NCBI GenBank assembly: GCA_004794785.1
Contig: SJOL01007141.1
Coordinates: 1,432,428 to 1,496,427 of the forward strand
DNA length: 64,000 bases
Direction of reading: 5' to 3'
DNA from: Opisthorchis felineus
Taxonomy: Eukaryota > Platyhelminthes > Trematoda > Opisthorchiida > Opisthorchiidae
Of the stretch, positions 38,253-49,499 are shown piece after piece. The position numbers and the translations under genes were made by a program. Numbering within the stretch: position 1 is the stretch's first letter; every line of letters begins with the position of its first letter. The notes beneath the pieces were generated by a model. That model worked only from the letters and a program-made list of their open reading frames with translations. It had not been told where the DNA came from and searched no databases.

Positions 38253-38616
38253 CAGTCCCCGAGTTTCCATCAACCTTATGTTCTACTTGAAACCAAATTG
38301 CACGGAACTGACGAAATACATGCATTTGCAAACAAATTTGGTTTTGCTAGAGACTCACCTGGAGCCCAGCTGAATCTCTCGTTTGTGATGTTTCCGAGCA
38401 AATGAATGTGCTTTGTACTTTCATAAAGGAAACTACTCATAAGGGTGCTGAAAACTCTTCGACAGCCCACGCACATTCAGTTGAAGAACATCATGAACGA
38501 GAGATGCACTTTAGTTCCTCATGAAAAGTAAATTGATTTGCAAATGAGTGTATTTGTCGAAATCAGTCCAGTTTGGGTTCAAGTAGAACATAGGTTTGAC
38601 GGAAACTCGGGGCTGT

Positions 38617-38659
38617 GCCTACCTGATGAGCCCCAAGAGGGGCAAAGCCGGTCATGGGA
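38617..38659 (+). ncRNA. Hammerhead ribozyme with lost GAAA
   Basis: CUGAUGA at 38623-38629 and a five-pair stem II (GCCCC/GGGGC) are present, but 38644-38647 reads AAAG instead of GAAA and position 1.1 is A, which cannot pair with C2.1. Expected to be inactive. Confidence 0.85.
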
Positions 38660-38835
38660 TGTCAAATAGTTTTCAGCAACCTTGTGAATAGTTTCCTTTA
38701 TGAAAATATACTGTGATATCTCGAATATCGTACCAACTGAAACATGCGGCATCCTTTGTGTAGCACATTTAGCTGAAGAACATCAAAAACGAGAGATTCA
38801 CTTGAGTCTCTCGCAAAATCATTTGCGGGTGATGG

Positions 38836-41551
38836 GTAAATACAAGGAGCATGTACTTCGATAATAAAAGTCGGAATTCCGTAAAGATGAATTGGCACCA
38901 GAAATAAAACACTCTGCCCAGCCAAATGTGACACGATTCACAAGCGGCAATCATCAGTTCGCACTTAACCAAACAACCATCCTGCGATAAACGTAATCCA
39001 GCACAAATGCCATTAACTGGCGATAGCTCAACAACTTACACAAAACTGTTAGGTGGTCAGTCTCGTGTCATAGAAATAAGACCGACCAGAAAGCCGCATA
39101 GCCTTCACTGCATCGGGCTTCCACGTATTGCAACTGAGGTCTGTGGAAGTTTTGACGCAAACCGGCACCGACCATTTGACCGCCCCGTTTTCAGTGTAGT
39201 CCATTCAAATCACACTGTTATGCGCTGTGATGACCTTCCATTTTGTCTTGGCATTTCGGAGTTCTAAATGGGAGAATGTTGAGAACAGGATTAATAAACG
39301 ACATAAAACCATATGAACAGTTAATTTACCAGATTTGCCTTAAATTTACAGCCACAATGACATTTTTTGAAGATATGTTTGCTCGTATCGATCCTCCATT
39401 TTGTTCGTTGGAATCGCCAGTGTTTTTTTGCCTACCTCAGAACCGTTGATCCTAAGTGGCTTTTACAGATGTGCTTGGTTCGATACCTTATCATCGACCT
39501 TATCATCTCCGAGATATTAACACCAAGATGACCATATGATCATTTCTCGCCGCAGAATAAATCTCCATTCTTTTAGCCTAAGGGTCAAATAGCTGTTTGA
39601 TCTGGAAGGTTGGAACTACACTTTTGAATACTTAAATTATTCTGGAAAGCCCAACTGAATAACCCGCGAAAGCTAAAATTGCGAAGTCGTGAGATTTATC
39701 AATAAAGTGCTATACTACGCGTACACAAAACGTAAATGAAAGTAATACAAACCTTAAACTATAGGGATTTTAGACTTAACTGTTGCAAGAATTGGTGCGG
39801 ATCCAAAGAAAGCCCGGAGAGAACGGCAAATTGATCCGAATTATAGACAAACGTGCGCGCACACCACGTGATCAAATGGCGCGCGTAAAACGTTCGTCAA
39901 AATTGGTTTGGCAAAGTAAATACCAAATCTACAGTCATTTTTTACTCGGTTATCAGACAAACCCAGTACAGTAAGGAAATTGAAAGGAATCCACGACTAG
40001 TCAGACTTTTGCTACACACTCCTGCGACCAGCTGAATGCTAAGATTTTGCACCAAAAGCGGGACTAAAAATGAGCCAGAAACTCAATAGGTGACTGTCTA
40101 GTCCGGAAAGCTATCGTCCTTTTATACAAAACCTTTAATGAGCGCAACCTGAACACCGCGATTGCCTGCCTCTGAAGAGCATGAACTCTAATAGATCACC
40201 TAGTGGCAAACGCCCTGGATGCGTCCAGTAACACTGCATTCCTCGATGAAGGAAAGGTTAGAAAAGGTCGGCCCTACAACCCGCACACTCCGATGGCCAA
40301 ACATAACCGCCGGTTCATTATTCAGTACTGTCGATGTACTTGTAAAATCAAAAGGTCTGGTGCTTCTCAAAAGGTACCTGCTGTGTGCGGCCGCATCAGG
40401 AGTCCCTGCGCCCTTGAGTTAGGTCAACCCCCTGCGGTGGAGCGGATCAGACTATTGAGTCGTCGGCAGAAGATCTCAGGTCAAAAAAGTGTGTTTTCTA
40501 CCCTGTTAACTAACGGAGTCAATACATATGCGAGTAGCAAGGTTTGCGGAATTTAATGTGCTCTTTACATGCGTGACGCATGATGCTCAGGATTACAGTG
40601 TCCCGTTGTTAATAAATAATGATTGGTTAGTAAACGTTAGCTCAATTAAGTCACTTCAGATACAGTGCTCGTATTCTTGTTACTGCTGGCGGATAGAGGT
40701 ATCATTTATGTCTACAGAGCTGTCAGGATAGGCATCAAATGCTCCATAGCGAAACTGACTGGGTAGGTTTCCGGGCTAATAATTTTGGCTAGTGAGGGGA
40801 AGAGGCAGCTTGTGTTTCATGATGCTGCTCCACGCCCTCGAACATCATTCATTCAGGGAAAAACCGAAATCGCTTGAGTGAAACTAAACGGACCTTGCCG
40901 CAACGAACTTGATGTAGTTAGGTGGTCTTGAGGGAATGTGAGCACGAGGCCTCGTTTCAACGCTCGCTTTGAAATCACCTGCCGCGGATGATCTATGAGC
41001 GCTTGAGTTGCGCACATCAGTGATTTTTCTCCATAAGAGCGATGATGACTTTTCGGACTAATCGATCGGCTGGCTGCAGCCATTTTTGTTCAACCTAGGA
41101 GCGAAGGTCTGTACCTGTTGCTTTGACTATAGTGGGGCTTGGCCTGCGGTTGCGCAAACAGCATGATGAAATTGTGCCATGGTATAATGTGTGTTTTACG
41201 GTCATTATGCGGCTCCCAGTCACATTACGCCTGACGAGCAGACGTCAAGCTTCCCAAGGCAAATGGCACCTAAACACGTCAACAATATGAACCTATCGTA
41301 AATTCTGGCAACCATATGTAGCAGATTCCACAAAAGTATGTTTCATAGCCTGGGATATCTGCAGAGTGACCAAATATGTCCATAGTTTGCATAATTGGCC
41401 AAGTCGGTTTCAGAAATCTTTGTTTGCTGGTATCCGAATCAACACCTGGTTGTCGCTACAATACCTCATCCTCAGTGGGCGCATAGGAATTTCCTTGACA
41501 CTAAACTGGTTGGGAAATTTGCCTGCAATCCGTGAACAGTGATGATGCTTG
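38836..41551. other. No supported gene
   Basis: Open frames up to 117 codons (40203-40556, plus) show no domain or consistent splice sites. The stretch 40200-40460 is more GC-rich than its surroundings, as is 42025-42335, and may be an unrecognised repeat. Confidence 0.35.
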
Positions 41552-41686
41552 GTCGTTGGTCTGTTCGTCCAACTTGGTAGTTGGATTGCAAACGTTGCAA
41601 ACTTCAGTTCACGGACGATGTCGCCTCAACTGTTGATGAAACGTTTCAAGTTCAGATGCCGAGCTCGGCGAACAGACCAACAACCT
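41552..41686. mobile_element. Palindromic MITE-like element, copy 2
   Basis: Left arm GTTGGTCTGTTCGTCCAACT and right arm ending GAGCTCGGCGAACAGACCAA are inverted relatives of the 59759-59899 arms, with the shared centre ATGTCGCC and GATGAAACGTTT. The arms are imperfect. Confidence 0.7.
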
Positions 41687-43401
41687 AGAAGCACACTCGA
41701 GCTGCCTATATTCCACAAAATCGCCAGTAACGCTATTGCAGCAAATTTGCACACGACTGCTGTCCATTCCATATCATGCGTTAGGATCAGGGATAAGCCT
41801 AACGGCCCAACATGAATCTAAGCACTGGCGGAATGCACGGATTTATAGTAACGAATTTGAGTTTACTTGCTTTCCTACCTCATTCTTTACAGAGTACTTG
41901 TCGGTGACCTTGCTTATTAAATTGCCGCGTGGGAAGTGATTTAGTCTGCGTTGATGTATGAATCTGTTTCAACTGTATTAAGGGTTCAGGCTACCTTCTC
42001 AACCACTGTGATGTTGAGGGGTAAGGTTACCGTAACTTTCCCACTGGGATGCCGTTCCCGCAACCAACTGGTTTGTCCGCCCTACAGGTCAGCATTCCGC
42101 TCGGTGTAGCCCGAGGCTGTGAGGGTTGTTTTCTTGACTTCACCAACCTTGGCCTGAGGGGCTTAGCGGCACCCCAGCAAAAGAGACTGTTCTGCGTTGT
42201 CATAGGTTCATCTGGAGCCAAGAGAGCTGCGAAGTTCAAGGTAGCCAATATGGCAGCCGAGAAGGTAGCAACTATCCCGGGGCAGTGGATGCCGCTCGGT
42301 CAAGATTCATCCTTGTTGAGCCTCGGTTTCAAGTTGGAAGCCTATAAAATGTCCTTTTGCACAAGCCTGAACAAAAAACCGTTTTTTGAAGTTCAAGCTC
42401 AATGCTTTTTGCTAAACAGGAATCAGGAAAAATTAAAACTGGAGCTAAATTTAACTCACCACTCAAAATGGTGCTGAGTCTTACATCAAAACCAAATGGA
42501 TATGCAGTCAAGATTATTTGGTGGAATGCTGTTGGAAACGCTTTTGCAAACAGCGTTTCGCGTACCTCTTGCCACACATCTCACACTGTGTGGCTACATC
42601 ATCCTTTTAGGCAAATCACGGTGGTGCATTGTCACGAAGGCATGCGTCGGCCTGTGGAAGAAGGCTTTCTTCTTGTGTATTGTGCAAAGATCAACTGGAA
42701 AACAGGGTACACCTACCAGTGTCTTTTCACACAACATCATGCAGGCGTGAATGTCGGGTCGACTGCATTTTCACCTGCATTGCTGGCTAGTGTTGTGAAC
42801 CTGGCTGATTTCCGACCCATGATGGAAATGATAGCAGTTACTCCTCGTATCAATGCCACTCTTAATCGGTGCACCTTTTCTCCCGCAGAATACAACAGAT
42901 AGGAATAATCTTTCGCAAACCTTGTGAAATCAACTCGAAATAAATAGCCGTGAAATACCCTGGACCGAATTTCTCTTTCAGTAAGTCTAGGCATCAAAAT
43001 CACTACACAGAAATGACTATGTGCTTTCAGTGGGGCTATCTCATGAATTAGGATAAGTCCGCTTAAAAAACGTCTCGGGCAGCACTTGGTCAGAGTCGGT
43101 GATCCGCTTCCAGAGGTTGAATGAATAGTTTAAAGTTGTTCGAAGGTCAACAACTATCTGATGTTTCATCTTGCTAAGGTACTCTTGACACCTTTTTAGG
43201 TCATTCATCCACTTAAAAGCCGACAGATGGAGATCATGACAACTGACCATATACCTGTTCCGTTTTTTGATTATTTTAGCCCCAGTTTAACAGACTGTCA
43301 ACATAGATTCCTGATCACAAAGTGTGCTAACCTTATTTAAAGTCAGGTATAGAGATATTCAGGAAGCAGCAGCTTTCTTGCATTCTTGTAATACAAACAC
43401 C
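41687..43401. other. Overlapping long open frames, unresolved
   Basis: The stretch 42025-42335 is GC-rich. Plus-strand frames 42049-42477 and 42402-42902 (166 codons) overlap minus-strand frames 42737-43003 and 43041-43250. The lengths are within what chance gives over 64 kb, and no domain, splice pair or conserved motif favours one strand. The minus frame at 43041-43250 (MNDLKRCQEYLSKMKHQIVV) starts with an ATG and looks the most protein-like. Confidence 0.25.
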
Positions 43402-43610
43402 GTATGTGTGAATTTTGTGTACACTCCTCCTGATCAAGTCACAAACATCACCAACGAGGTTATGACATGGGTTATGAGTCGATCCATTGAAAACTGGTAT
43501 ACTAGGAAGAATTCCATTTTGTAGTAGACGAATCTCGCGAGGAATTATCCCTTTGGAATTTTATAACAACTAAACAGGGCACCAAGATGCTTTTGGACGT
43601 GACAAATCAG
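43402..43610 (+). mobile_element. Second RTE-like LINE family, plus-strand fragment
   Basis: A 209-bp segment matching the reverse complement of 44449-44657 at roughly 90 percent. The shared frame reads CVNFVYTPPDQVTNITNEVM, resembling the PP..EV linker before the RTE reverse transcriptase. It forms one arm of a large inverted repeat with an 838-bp spacer. Confidence 0.6.
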
Positions 43611-44448
43611 GTCTTTGTCATTCTTTTCGCGTGACAAGCTGAAACCCCAGACCTGACAACCTCCTTCAGCACAGAGCTCAGGGAGTTCTCATACATCTGG
43701 TTCACCTACTGTCCTCATGCATTGACGTTAGTAATTTCCACCTTTTACCAATTTTGAGGGTGTAACTTTACAGTCTTCTACACTCCATCGACTATATGGG
43801 AGAAGGTATGCCGTAACACTAAATGCTTGCAAAACTTACTGGATTCGCCGTGGCAAAATAGCACAAAGTCGTTCGCAGCTGCAATTTCTGTCTTTTTTCT
43901 CCATTACATGTTTTTTTCGTTTTCGATGGGCTTGTCTTTCCAAATTTGGACTCAGCTAAAGGCTGATGATTATAATGATGATTTAGGGATGCTGGAAGTT
44001 CATTGTCATACGATCTATGCAATAACACGTCTATTCGTATAGGTGGGTTTATCATCTGACAGCCGAATTCGGCATTTCTTTGTGGGCTAAAACCACACAC
44101 AGACCCTTTGCTTTTGTGCGCACCGCTAAAACGTCCAGTTAGCTTTTCTGGAGGATTTTGGAAACGGATGACCGAAATGTTCAGTCAGACATTTAGCTAC
44201 GTACCAGTCACATGCATAAAATATCTGGTTCTCATCTAACCTACCATATGCTTTACCGCTGTCTGGGATCAGATCAGGAAACTGAGAGGATTGTATTGCG
44301 TGAATCTTATATTACATAACTGACCCAGTCATAAGTATTTGTTTTTAGGCAAGCCTTATGGCATGCTTCCAGTAGAAGGCACAGTAACATAATCGTGGTG
44401 TCTGAGAGCACCTGGTTGTGCGTAGTACCGAATAGAATAACAAGAAAC
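43611..44448. other. Spacer between inverted LINE fragments
   Basis: No recognised sequence. Short open frames only (43819-44100, minus). It may be unrelated host DNA between two insertions. Confidence 0.35.
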
Positions 44449-45260
44449 TGATTTGTCACGTCCAAAGGCATCTTGGTGCCCTATTTAGTTGTTATAAAAT
44501 TCCAAAAGGATAATTCCCCGCGAGATTCGTCTACCACAAAGTGGAATTCTTTTCAGTATGTCAGTTTTCAATGGATCGACTCATTACCCATGTTTTAACC
44601 TCGCTGGTGATGTTTGCGACTTGATCAGGAGGAGTATACACAAAATTCACACATACGTATGCGCTGTCTCCAAGTCCAGCAGGCCGGCCAAAGTGTTCTT
44701 TAAACTGCTCGGTGCACCTCTCCAGTGGGCGTTTTTGCTAATGGATTACTGAACCGTCGTTTTTGCATACCGATTCATTGATGGTTACCGTTCTTTGACC
44801 AGACGGTCGAATTTGGTGGTACAGCGTATGGCTTTTTCCTGTGGCAACATATTTCCCCATCTGGACTTTCACTATCCACTTGAGCTCTCCGTTTTCCCTA
44901 GACTGTTTACATTTTGGCTTTTGAGGGATTTACGTGCGCTGTCGTCTTTGTTGCTTGCTGGTATAGATTTCCTAACATCGACCAGGACCAGCCATCTTGA
45001 CACTATCCAGTAGTCACTTGGTTGTATTTGAAAGCTTATACAGAGAGCTTTGAGCGTCACCGGCATAGCTACTTTTGCATTCTTCCATAATTCATCCACG
45101 TACTCGTTACCAGTACTGTGTCGGTACACAGCAGGTAGTATTTGGGCTGGCTCAGATCGATACTGTTGCGCCGTGGTATTTTTGCTTAGAGGATGGATTG
45201 ACATATTTTTTCTGATTTTTGAGGACCTGAAAAAAGCGAACTGGGGACGGGCTCGCACAA
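44449..45260 (-). mobile_element. Second RTE-like LINE family, minus-strand fragment
   Basis: The minus strand from 45260 downward reads EYVDELWKNAKVAMPVTLKA, then VDVRKSIPASNKDDSARKSL, then (after frameshifts) RPLERCTEQFKEHFGRPAGL. Together these match in order the endonuclease-to-reverse-transcriptase linker of RTE elements. It is heavily decayed and belongs to a different subfamily from the 27 kb LINE. The last 209 bp repeat inversely at 43402-43610. Confidence 0.6.
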
Positions 45261-45942
45261 TGGCGTGATCGGAATCAAATTGTGTGCGTCGAACGGAGCG
45301 GCAGTATTGATTCGTGATTCTTCATCAGCAGCTGATGGCCACGTGACCCAACTGGGTCGATGGCTGATTTGCACTAGCACGGGGATTTGTGTTAGAAATT
45401 CGTGCTGGCCAGAAGCAGTTAATGATCAGCGCACAACTGAAGGAGATACTTGCCGTTGTTTGTGCGGCGGGCATTGGCTCCAAATCAATCACCCTGATGT
45501 GACTCCAAACGGCTCAGACGACCGACCTGGGTATTCATAACACCAGCAAGGGTAACAATGCAATTCATCTGTCTTGATAAATCATTTTGAATGAATATTG
45601 AAAGGAACTATGCTACTAAGCAGCTTGCAGGGGTATAAAATGACACAACAAAGAGGCACCGGCTATTATGTCAGGTGAAAATGAGATAGTTAATTGAAGG
45701 GCCCAATCCAGCAGTCAACGTTCAACCTTTGGACTGAGCGCACCTCGCTCGACTTGCTTCACAGGTAATCGTTCCTCGTTTGCGAGGCATGCGTAAAGTA
45801 AGATGAGGAGAAGCTGAGTTCGTCGTAAGCGCTTTAAGATGTATAACCTTAAGAGGGCGAGCGTTGTAGGTCTGTCATTTCCATAAAGTGTACGGAAGTT
45901 GAGGGCTCCAATGCTCCAAAGGATCTCATAGATTTAGCAAAG
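45261..45942. other. No supported gene
   Basis: One plus-strand frame (45265-45540) has an ATG but no domain. The opposite strand is LINE-like only up to about 45260. Confidence 0.35.
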
Positions 45943-45955
45943 TGCTGTTTTGTTT

Positions 45956-46481
45956 TCAAGAAATACACTCATTTGCAAACCAATTTGGTTTTGCGAGAGA
46001 CTCACTTAGAACCCAGCTGAATCTCTTGTTTGTGATGTTTCCATGCAACTGAATGTGCTGCACCAGGCCGCCTCATGTTCCAGTTGCTACGATATTCAAG
46101 ATATCGCGATGCATGTAATTTTGCGGTCATGGGCTGTCGAAGAATTTTCAGCAACCTTATGAGTAGTACATTGCGCAAAATTTCATGCATCGTGATATAT
46201 TGAATATCGTAGCAACTGGAACATGAGGCGACCTGGTGCAGCACATTCAGTTGCATGGAAACATCACAAACGAGAGATTCAGCTGGGTTCCAGGTGAGTC
46301 TCTCGCAAAAACCAAATTGATTTGCAAATGAGTGTATTTCTTGAAAGCAGTCCAATTAGGGTTCAAGTAGAACATAAGGTTGACGAAAACTGCGGGACTG
46401 TGCCTGCCTGATGAGCCCCAAGAAGGGCGAAACCGGTCGTGGGCTTTCGAAGAATTTTCAGCAACCTTATGAGCAGTACAT
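45956..46481 (+). mobile_element. Dimeric hammerhead retroelement, best copy
   Basis: Layout: 45956-46124 is part of the monomer on the minus strand. At 46124 the sequence flips to plus with CGGUC, the hammerhead cleavage site, followed by a full 310-bp monomer (46129-46438) and then the 3' half of the next unit to 46481. The arms 45956-46124 and 46176-46346 are inverted copies at about 93 percent. A perfect 13-bp direct repeat TGCTGTTTTGTTT brackets the whole (45943-45955 and 46482-46494), so it integrated in one event. A box B-like GGGTTCAAGTAG at 46359 might serve RNA polymerase III. Confidence 0.92.
46402..46444 (+). ncRNA. Intact minimal hammerhead ribozyme
   Basis: All invariant positions are present: CUGAUGA 46408-46414, stem II GCCC-CAAGAA-GGGC 46415-46428, GAAA 46429-46432, then CCGGUC with cleavage after C46438. 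Stem I pairs 46402-46407 with 46439-46444 (six pairs, two of them G-U). Stem III is only ACCGGU, which is its own complement and has no loop, so an active fold should need two ribozymes side by side, as reported for dimeric hammerheads in Penelope-like elements and retrozymes. This is the only copy here with every part intact. Confidence 0.93.
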
Positions 46482-46494
46482 TGCTGTTTTGTTT

Positions 46495-47553
46495 GTTGTG
46501 AATAAGCAGCACAGAAGTTGATGAGTGACACACATCGGTCGGAAAATAGACAGTTGAATGACCGAACGATGTTTGCTTGTGGGGTCGGAAAGATCTGAGA
46601 ACAAAGAATTGTGGGGGCTGTTCACATCCAGGAAGGATGTTCGTTTGAGGTACCTCATTTCGAGTCTGATTTTTTACAGTGAATAAAATAATAGTCGTCC
46701 AGGTGTAACATCCTTCACTGCCCAGCCCCGGTGCCCTCCAAAAAAGGCACGAGGGCTGAGATGCTGTTAGGTTTCCAAGCTTCGCCAGGACTAATCGGGA
46801 CGCTGATTTTGGGTTCGAACCACGGGTTTAGCAGCCATTAATTTCGCATATTAATCACTGACCTCTCTTGGACTTGTTAAATAATGGATCAGTCGGCAGC
46901 GATACTTTCTGTTCAGTGAATGGGTATGAGTGATGACGACAAAACCGTGGCTATTATCTGATTGGTAACAACACCGACACCCACATATTGACAGGCTTTA
47001 TGGAGCCCGGTTGCTTGTTCTCCCAATTTGAATCCCTGTAAACAGTGATGCCTAATTTTTTCACCCTGATTTCACTTAGGATAAGCTCCCGCTAAAACAG
47101 ACCAGCGGAGGCAGCATTTCAGATTCAGCAGTAATCTTGCGTTTTCTAGGGTCTTGATCTATGGCATCAACCTCTTAACTCGATGGCACATTCACTGCAT
47201 TGAGGGTGACATAAACAGCATGTCAGCAAGGCACGCAGAATATATCCACTGAGCAACGATATGAGTTCTTCTCTCACTATGGTGTGGAAAGTGGGACGGT
47301 GGACCGTACAAAAGGAGCTTGTCAACCGTAAGGTTAGTAATGGAATTCAACCACCTGCTGGGCTGTGTAACGGGCTTTGTTCGACCGACAGTTTCGTATC
47401 TGTTGTATCAAATTTGGATTTCTGTCAGCAGTTCGGGCAGATCCTGTAGTAGCTGGTTTTCCGAGCACCTTTGGCTGTTTGTTTTTTGCGTCAAATCTGT
47501 CTGTTATTCCAGGTTGTGCTAGCCATGAGCTAGAAACGAACGGTAGGCTCTAC
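46495..47553. other. No supported gene; tRNA-like trace
   Basis: The stretch 46725-46850 contains a box B-like TGGGTTCGAACC at about 46817-46828 but no tRNA cloverleaf can be drawn. It may be an old SINE of another family. Open frames (46467-46658 minus, 47319-47522 plus) are unsupported. Confidence 0.35.
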
Positions 47554-47751
47554 CGGAGGGAAATGAGACTGAGCAGCTCTGTGTCGATAACGGTCCCGAG
47601 CAGCTTTAAGGGTTCTCTGTAAGTGTAGTTGTCGAATCTGCAGTAGTGGCTTGGTAACTTTCCGTCGAGAATTCTATCACGGCATCGCGAGTCGAAGTGC
47701 TTGCCCCACGAACGCAAAGATGATTTGTAGAGATGAGGCCTAAGTTTGATA
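47554..47751 (-). CDS. Candidate internal exon, minus strand
   Basis: An ACCGACCTTTTAG acceptor and a G|GTAGAG donor bracket 198 nt of open frame, phase 2 in and out, 66 codons. It reads IKLRPHLYKSSLRSWGKHFD, SRCRDRILDGKLPSHYCRFD and YREPLKLLGTVIDTELLSLI, a balanced, globular-looking composition without low complexity. There is no domain that I can name. No partner exon is established. Possible company on the same strand lies at 43041-43250 and 36949-37060, but the phases were not shown to fit. It is among the better single-exon candidates, though chance is not excluded. Confidence 0.3.
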
Positions 47752-49499
47752 CTAAAAGGTCGGTCACCAACTCCATCAAAGAAGGTAAAACAGAACAACC
47801 TGTTCACAAGAGGTTGTCACTGAGAAAGTGCGAGCTGTAGAAAGAATACAAGAATACATGAAGACTTACTGAAAGCCTACAGTTACTCCGCCAAGCGTAG
47901 ATCACATGAGCAGATGCGAAATGATTAATGCCAAGGCCACTACGACAATTATAGTTTGGGTCTTGCCATGGGAACCGATCTTAGACTTGACATTTTTCTA
48001 ATGACCAGCATCGAATGACTATGTATTTCACCAGGCCCACTGACTATCTTACAAAACTGATCAGAGGGTAAAAAATGAGGGCTTTGTATACAAACACCGG
48101 CTAACAAAACACACTACAGCGTACAAGTTCCAGCAGCGGACCTTCTAGAGGGGTTCTTCTGTAAACCGGCACGAAGACAATCTTAACATCGTAAATAATG
48201 ATAAAGCAATGCAGTGAACTTTGGAACCTAGGCAGCAATCACTTCAAGATAAACAACATCATAAAATAATGAACATCTTTATGTCTTTGAATTCCCCTCC
48301 ACTCTCCGTTAACTAAGGCGGTTTATTCTAGGTGTTATCAGTACCTTGGATTAAAGGAAACAAGTCAATTTACATGGATCCTAATAAATTATCGGGCACT
48401 TATGCTGTGCAATAATAGCAAGAATCTGTACTGAGTGATGTCCGTGAAGTTCATCATGGCTCAGTATTTTTCAGTATTTTTATCCATTTGGGACAAATGC
48501 TTCTGAATTTGCATCGACAGAACTAACATACTGAAGATTCAGCCTAACAAACTGAATCCCGTGTTACTCCATTCGATTACTAATAAGGTATTAAGGTCCC
48601 TTATTAACTGAACACTGGCAACACATCCATTTCTGAATTGCTGAATAGTTACATCAAGGCCCTTAACGTGACTGAGCATCACCTAAAACTAGGTATGCTG
48701 TTTTTTCTGCTCACAAGGGGTATAAGGGTCGTTACAATCCCTTAGGCATTCGTTTTTACAAGCAGATGCACGGCTGAATTAGTCGATCGCCCTTGTGTGA
48801 CGGAGAATTACACGCTTCACAAAACAAAAAACGTAGATGTCTGGTTTTCTAGACAACTTCTTAAATTCTAGTACCCGAAACTAGTGAGTTAGCTGAACAA
48901 CGCATGAAGTTATTCGGGATGTAGCTGACTTTGTTCTCGAGGTATAATGAAACGATGCGTTTAGAAACAATGAAGACACAAAACGGATGACGCAAAGTGG
49001 ATGAAACCTCAGGTGAAATGAAACAATGAAGCTATTTCATGCCTGCTTTTATGCTCTGAAATTGGCACGGGTTGCAATGCAGGAAAGTGAATGGTGGAAG
49101 TACATAATGTTCGCAAAGCTGACGATCTTGGAGACGATCTTGGAGACGATCATGGATGAAGTTGCGGTTGTGTCTCTGAGCCAAGTTTATACACCATGCG
49201 TACTGACACCAACGTGTTGCCGCACATGATGAAACACTGCAATCTGTATAACAAGGGTTGAGAAACTTACTCAATACAGCAGTTTTTGACTCACTCTTGT
49301 AATAGTCCAGTAAAACCTAAAAGCTGTTATCATCGAATAAGGTAGGTTTTGAATAAATAAATAAATCAGCAAGAGGAACTCTGAAATGCGTACGGTTATC
49401 AGTTCATTTTGGTTAGGCATCTACAAACTATGTATCAAGGATACGCTGTTTCAAGCTACTTCAGATTCTCACACAGAAGGTTGGTTGCGCAAGTAAGAA
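47752..49499. other. No supported gene
   Basis: Low open-frame density between 47.8 and 49.0 kb on both strands, suggesting a long intron or intergenic DNA. It contains the small tandem repeat at 49121-49156. Confidence 0.45.
49121..49156 (+). repeat. 12-bp unit repeated three times
   Basis: GACGATCTTGGA at 49121-49132 and 49133-49144, then GACGATCATGGA at 49145-49156. It lies inside open frames on both strands, which are not otherwise supported. Confidence 0.95.

Larger units (their letters stand above)
38165..38835. mobile_element. Complex hammerhead retroelement cluster
   Basis: The segment 38165-38471 holds one and a part monomers on the minus strand (3' end CGTAATG at 38169, internal deletion near 38417). 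This arm ends at CCCACG, at the hammerhead cleavage position. From 38472 the sequence flips to the plus strand and runs through a second hammerhead (38617-38659) into a following partial unit that fades near 38835. The design again fits an inverted 5' half after twin priming. I could not find a convincing target-site duplication. Confidence 0.85.

Noticed and set aside
40203..40556. 117-codon frame in a GC-rich island as a gene
   Set aside because: No domain and no splice support. The GC-rich block looks more like an unclassified repeat.
42402..42902. 166-codon plus-strand open frame
   Set aside because: No domain, no splice signals, and strong competing frames on the minus strand. The length is within chance for 64 kb in six frames.
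44872..45258. 128-codon minus-strand frame as a host gene
   Set aside because: Its sequence order (VDELW..., VDVRKSIP..., KSLK) matches the linker of RTE LINEs, so it was assigned to a LINE fragment.
46725..46850. Possible tRNA gene around GGTTCGAACC
   Set aside because: No acceptor, D or anticodon stems can be drawn. At most an old SINE box B.
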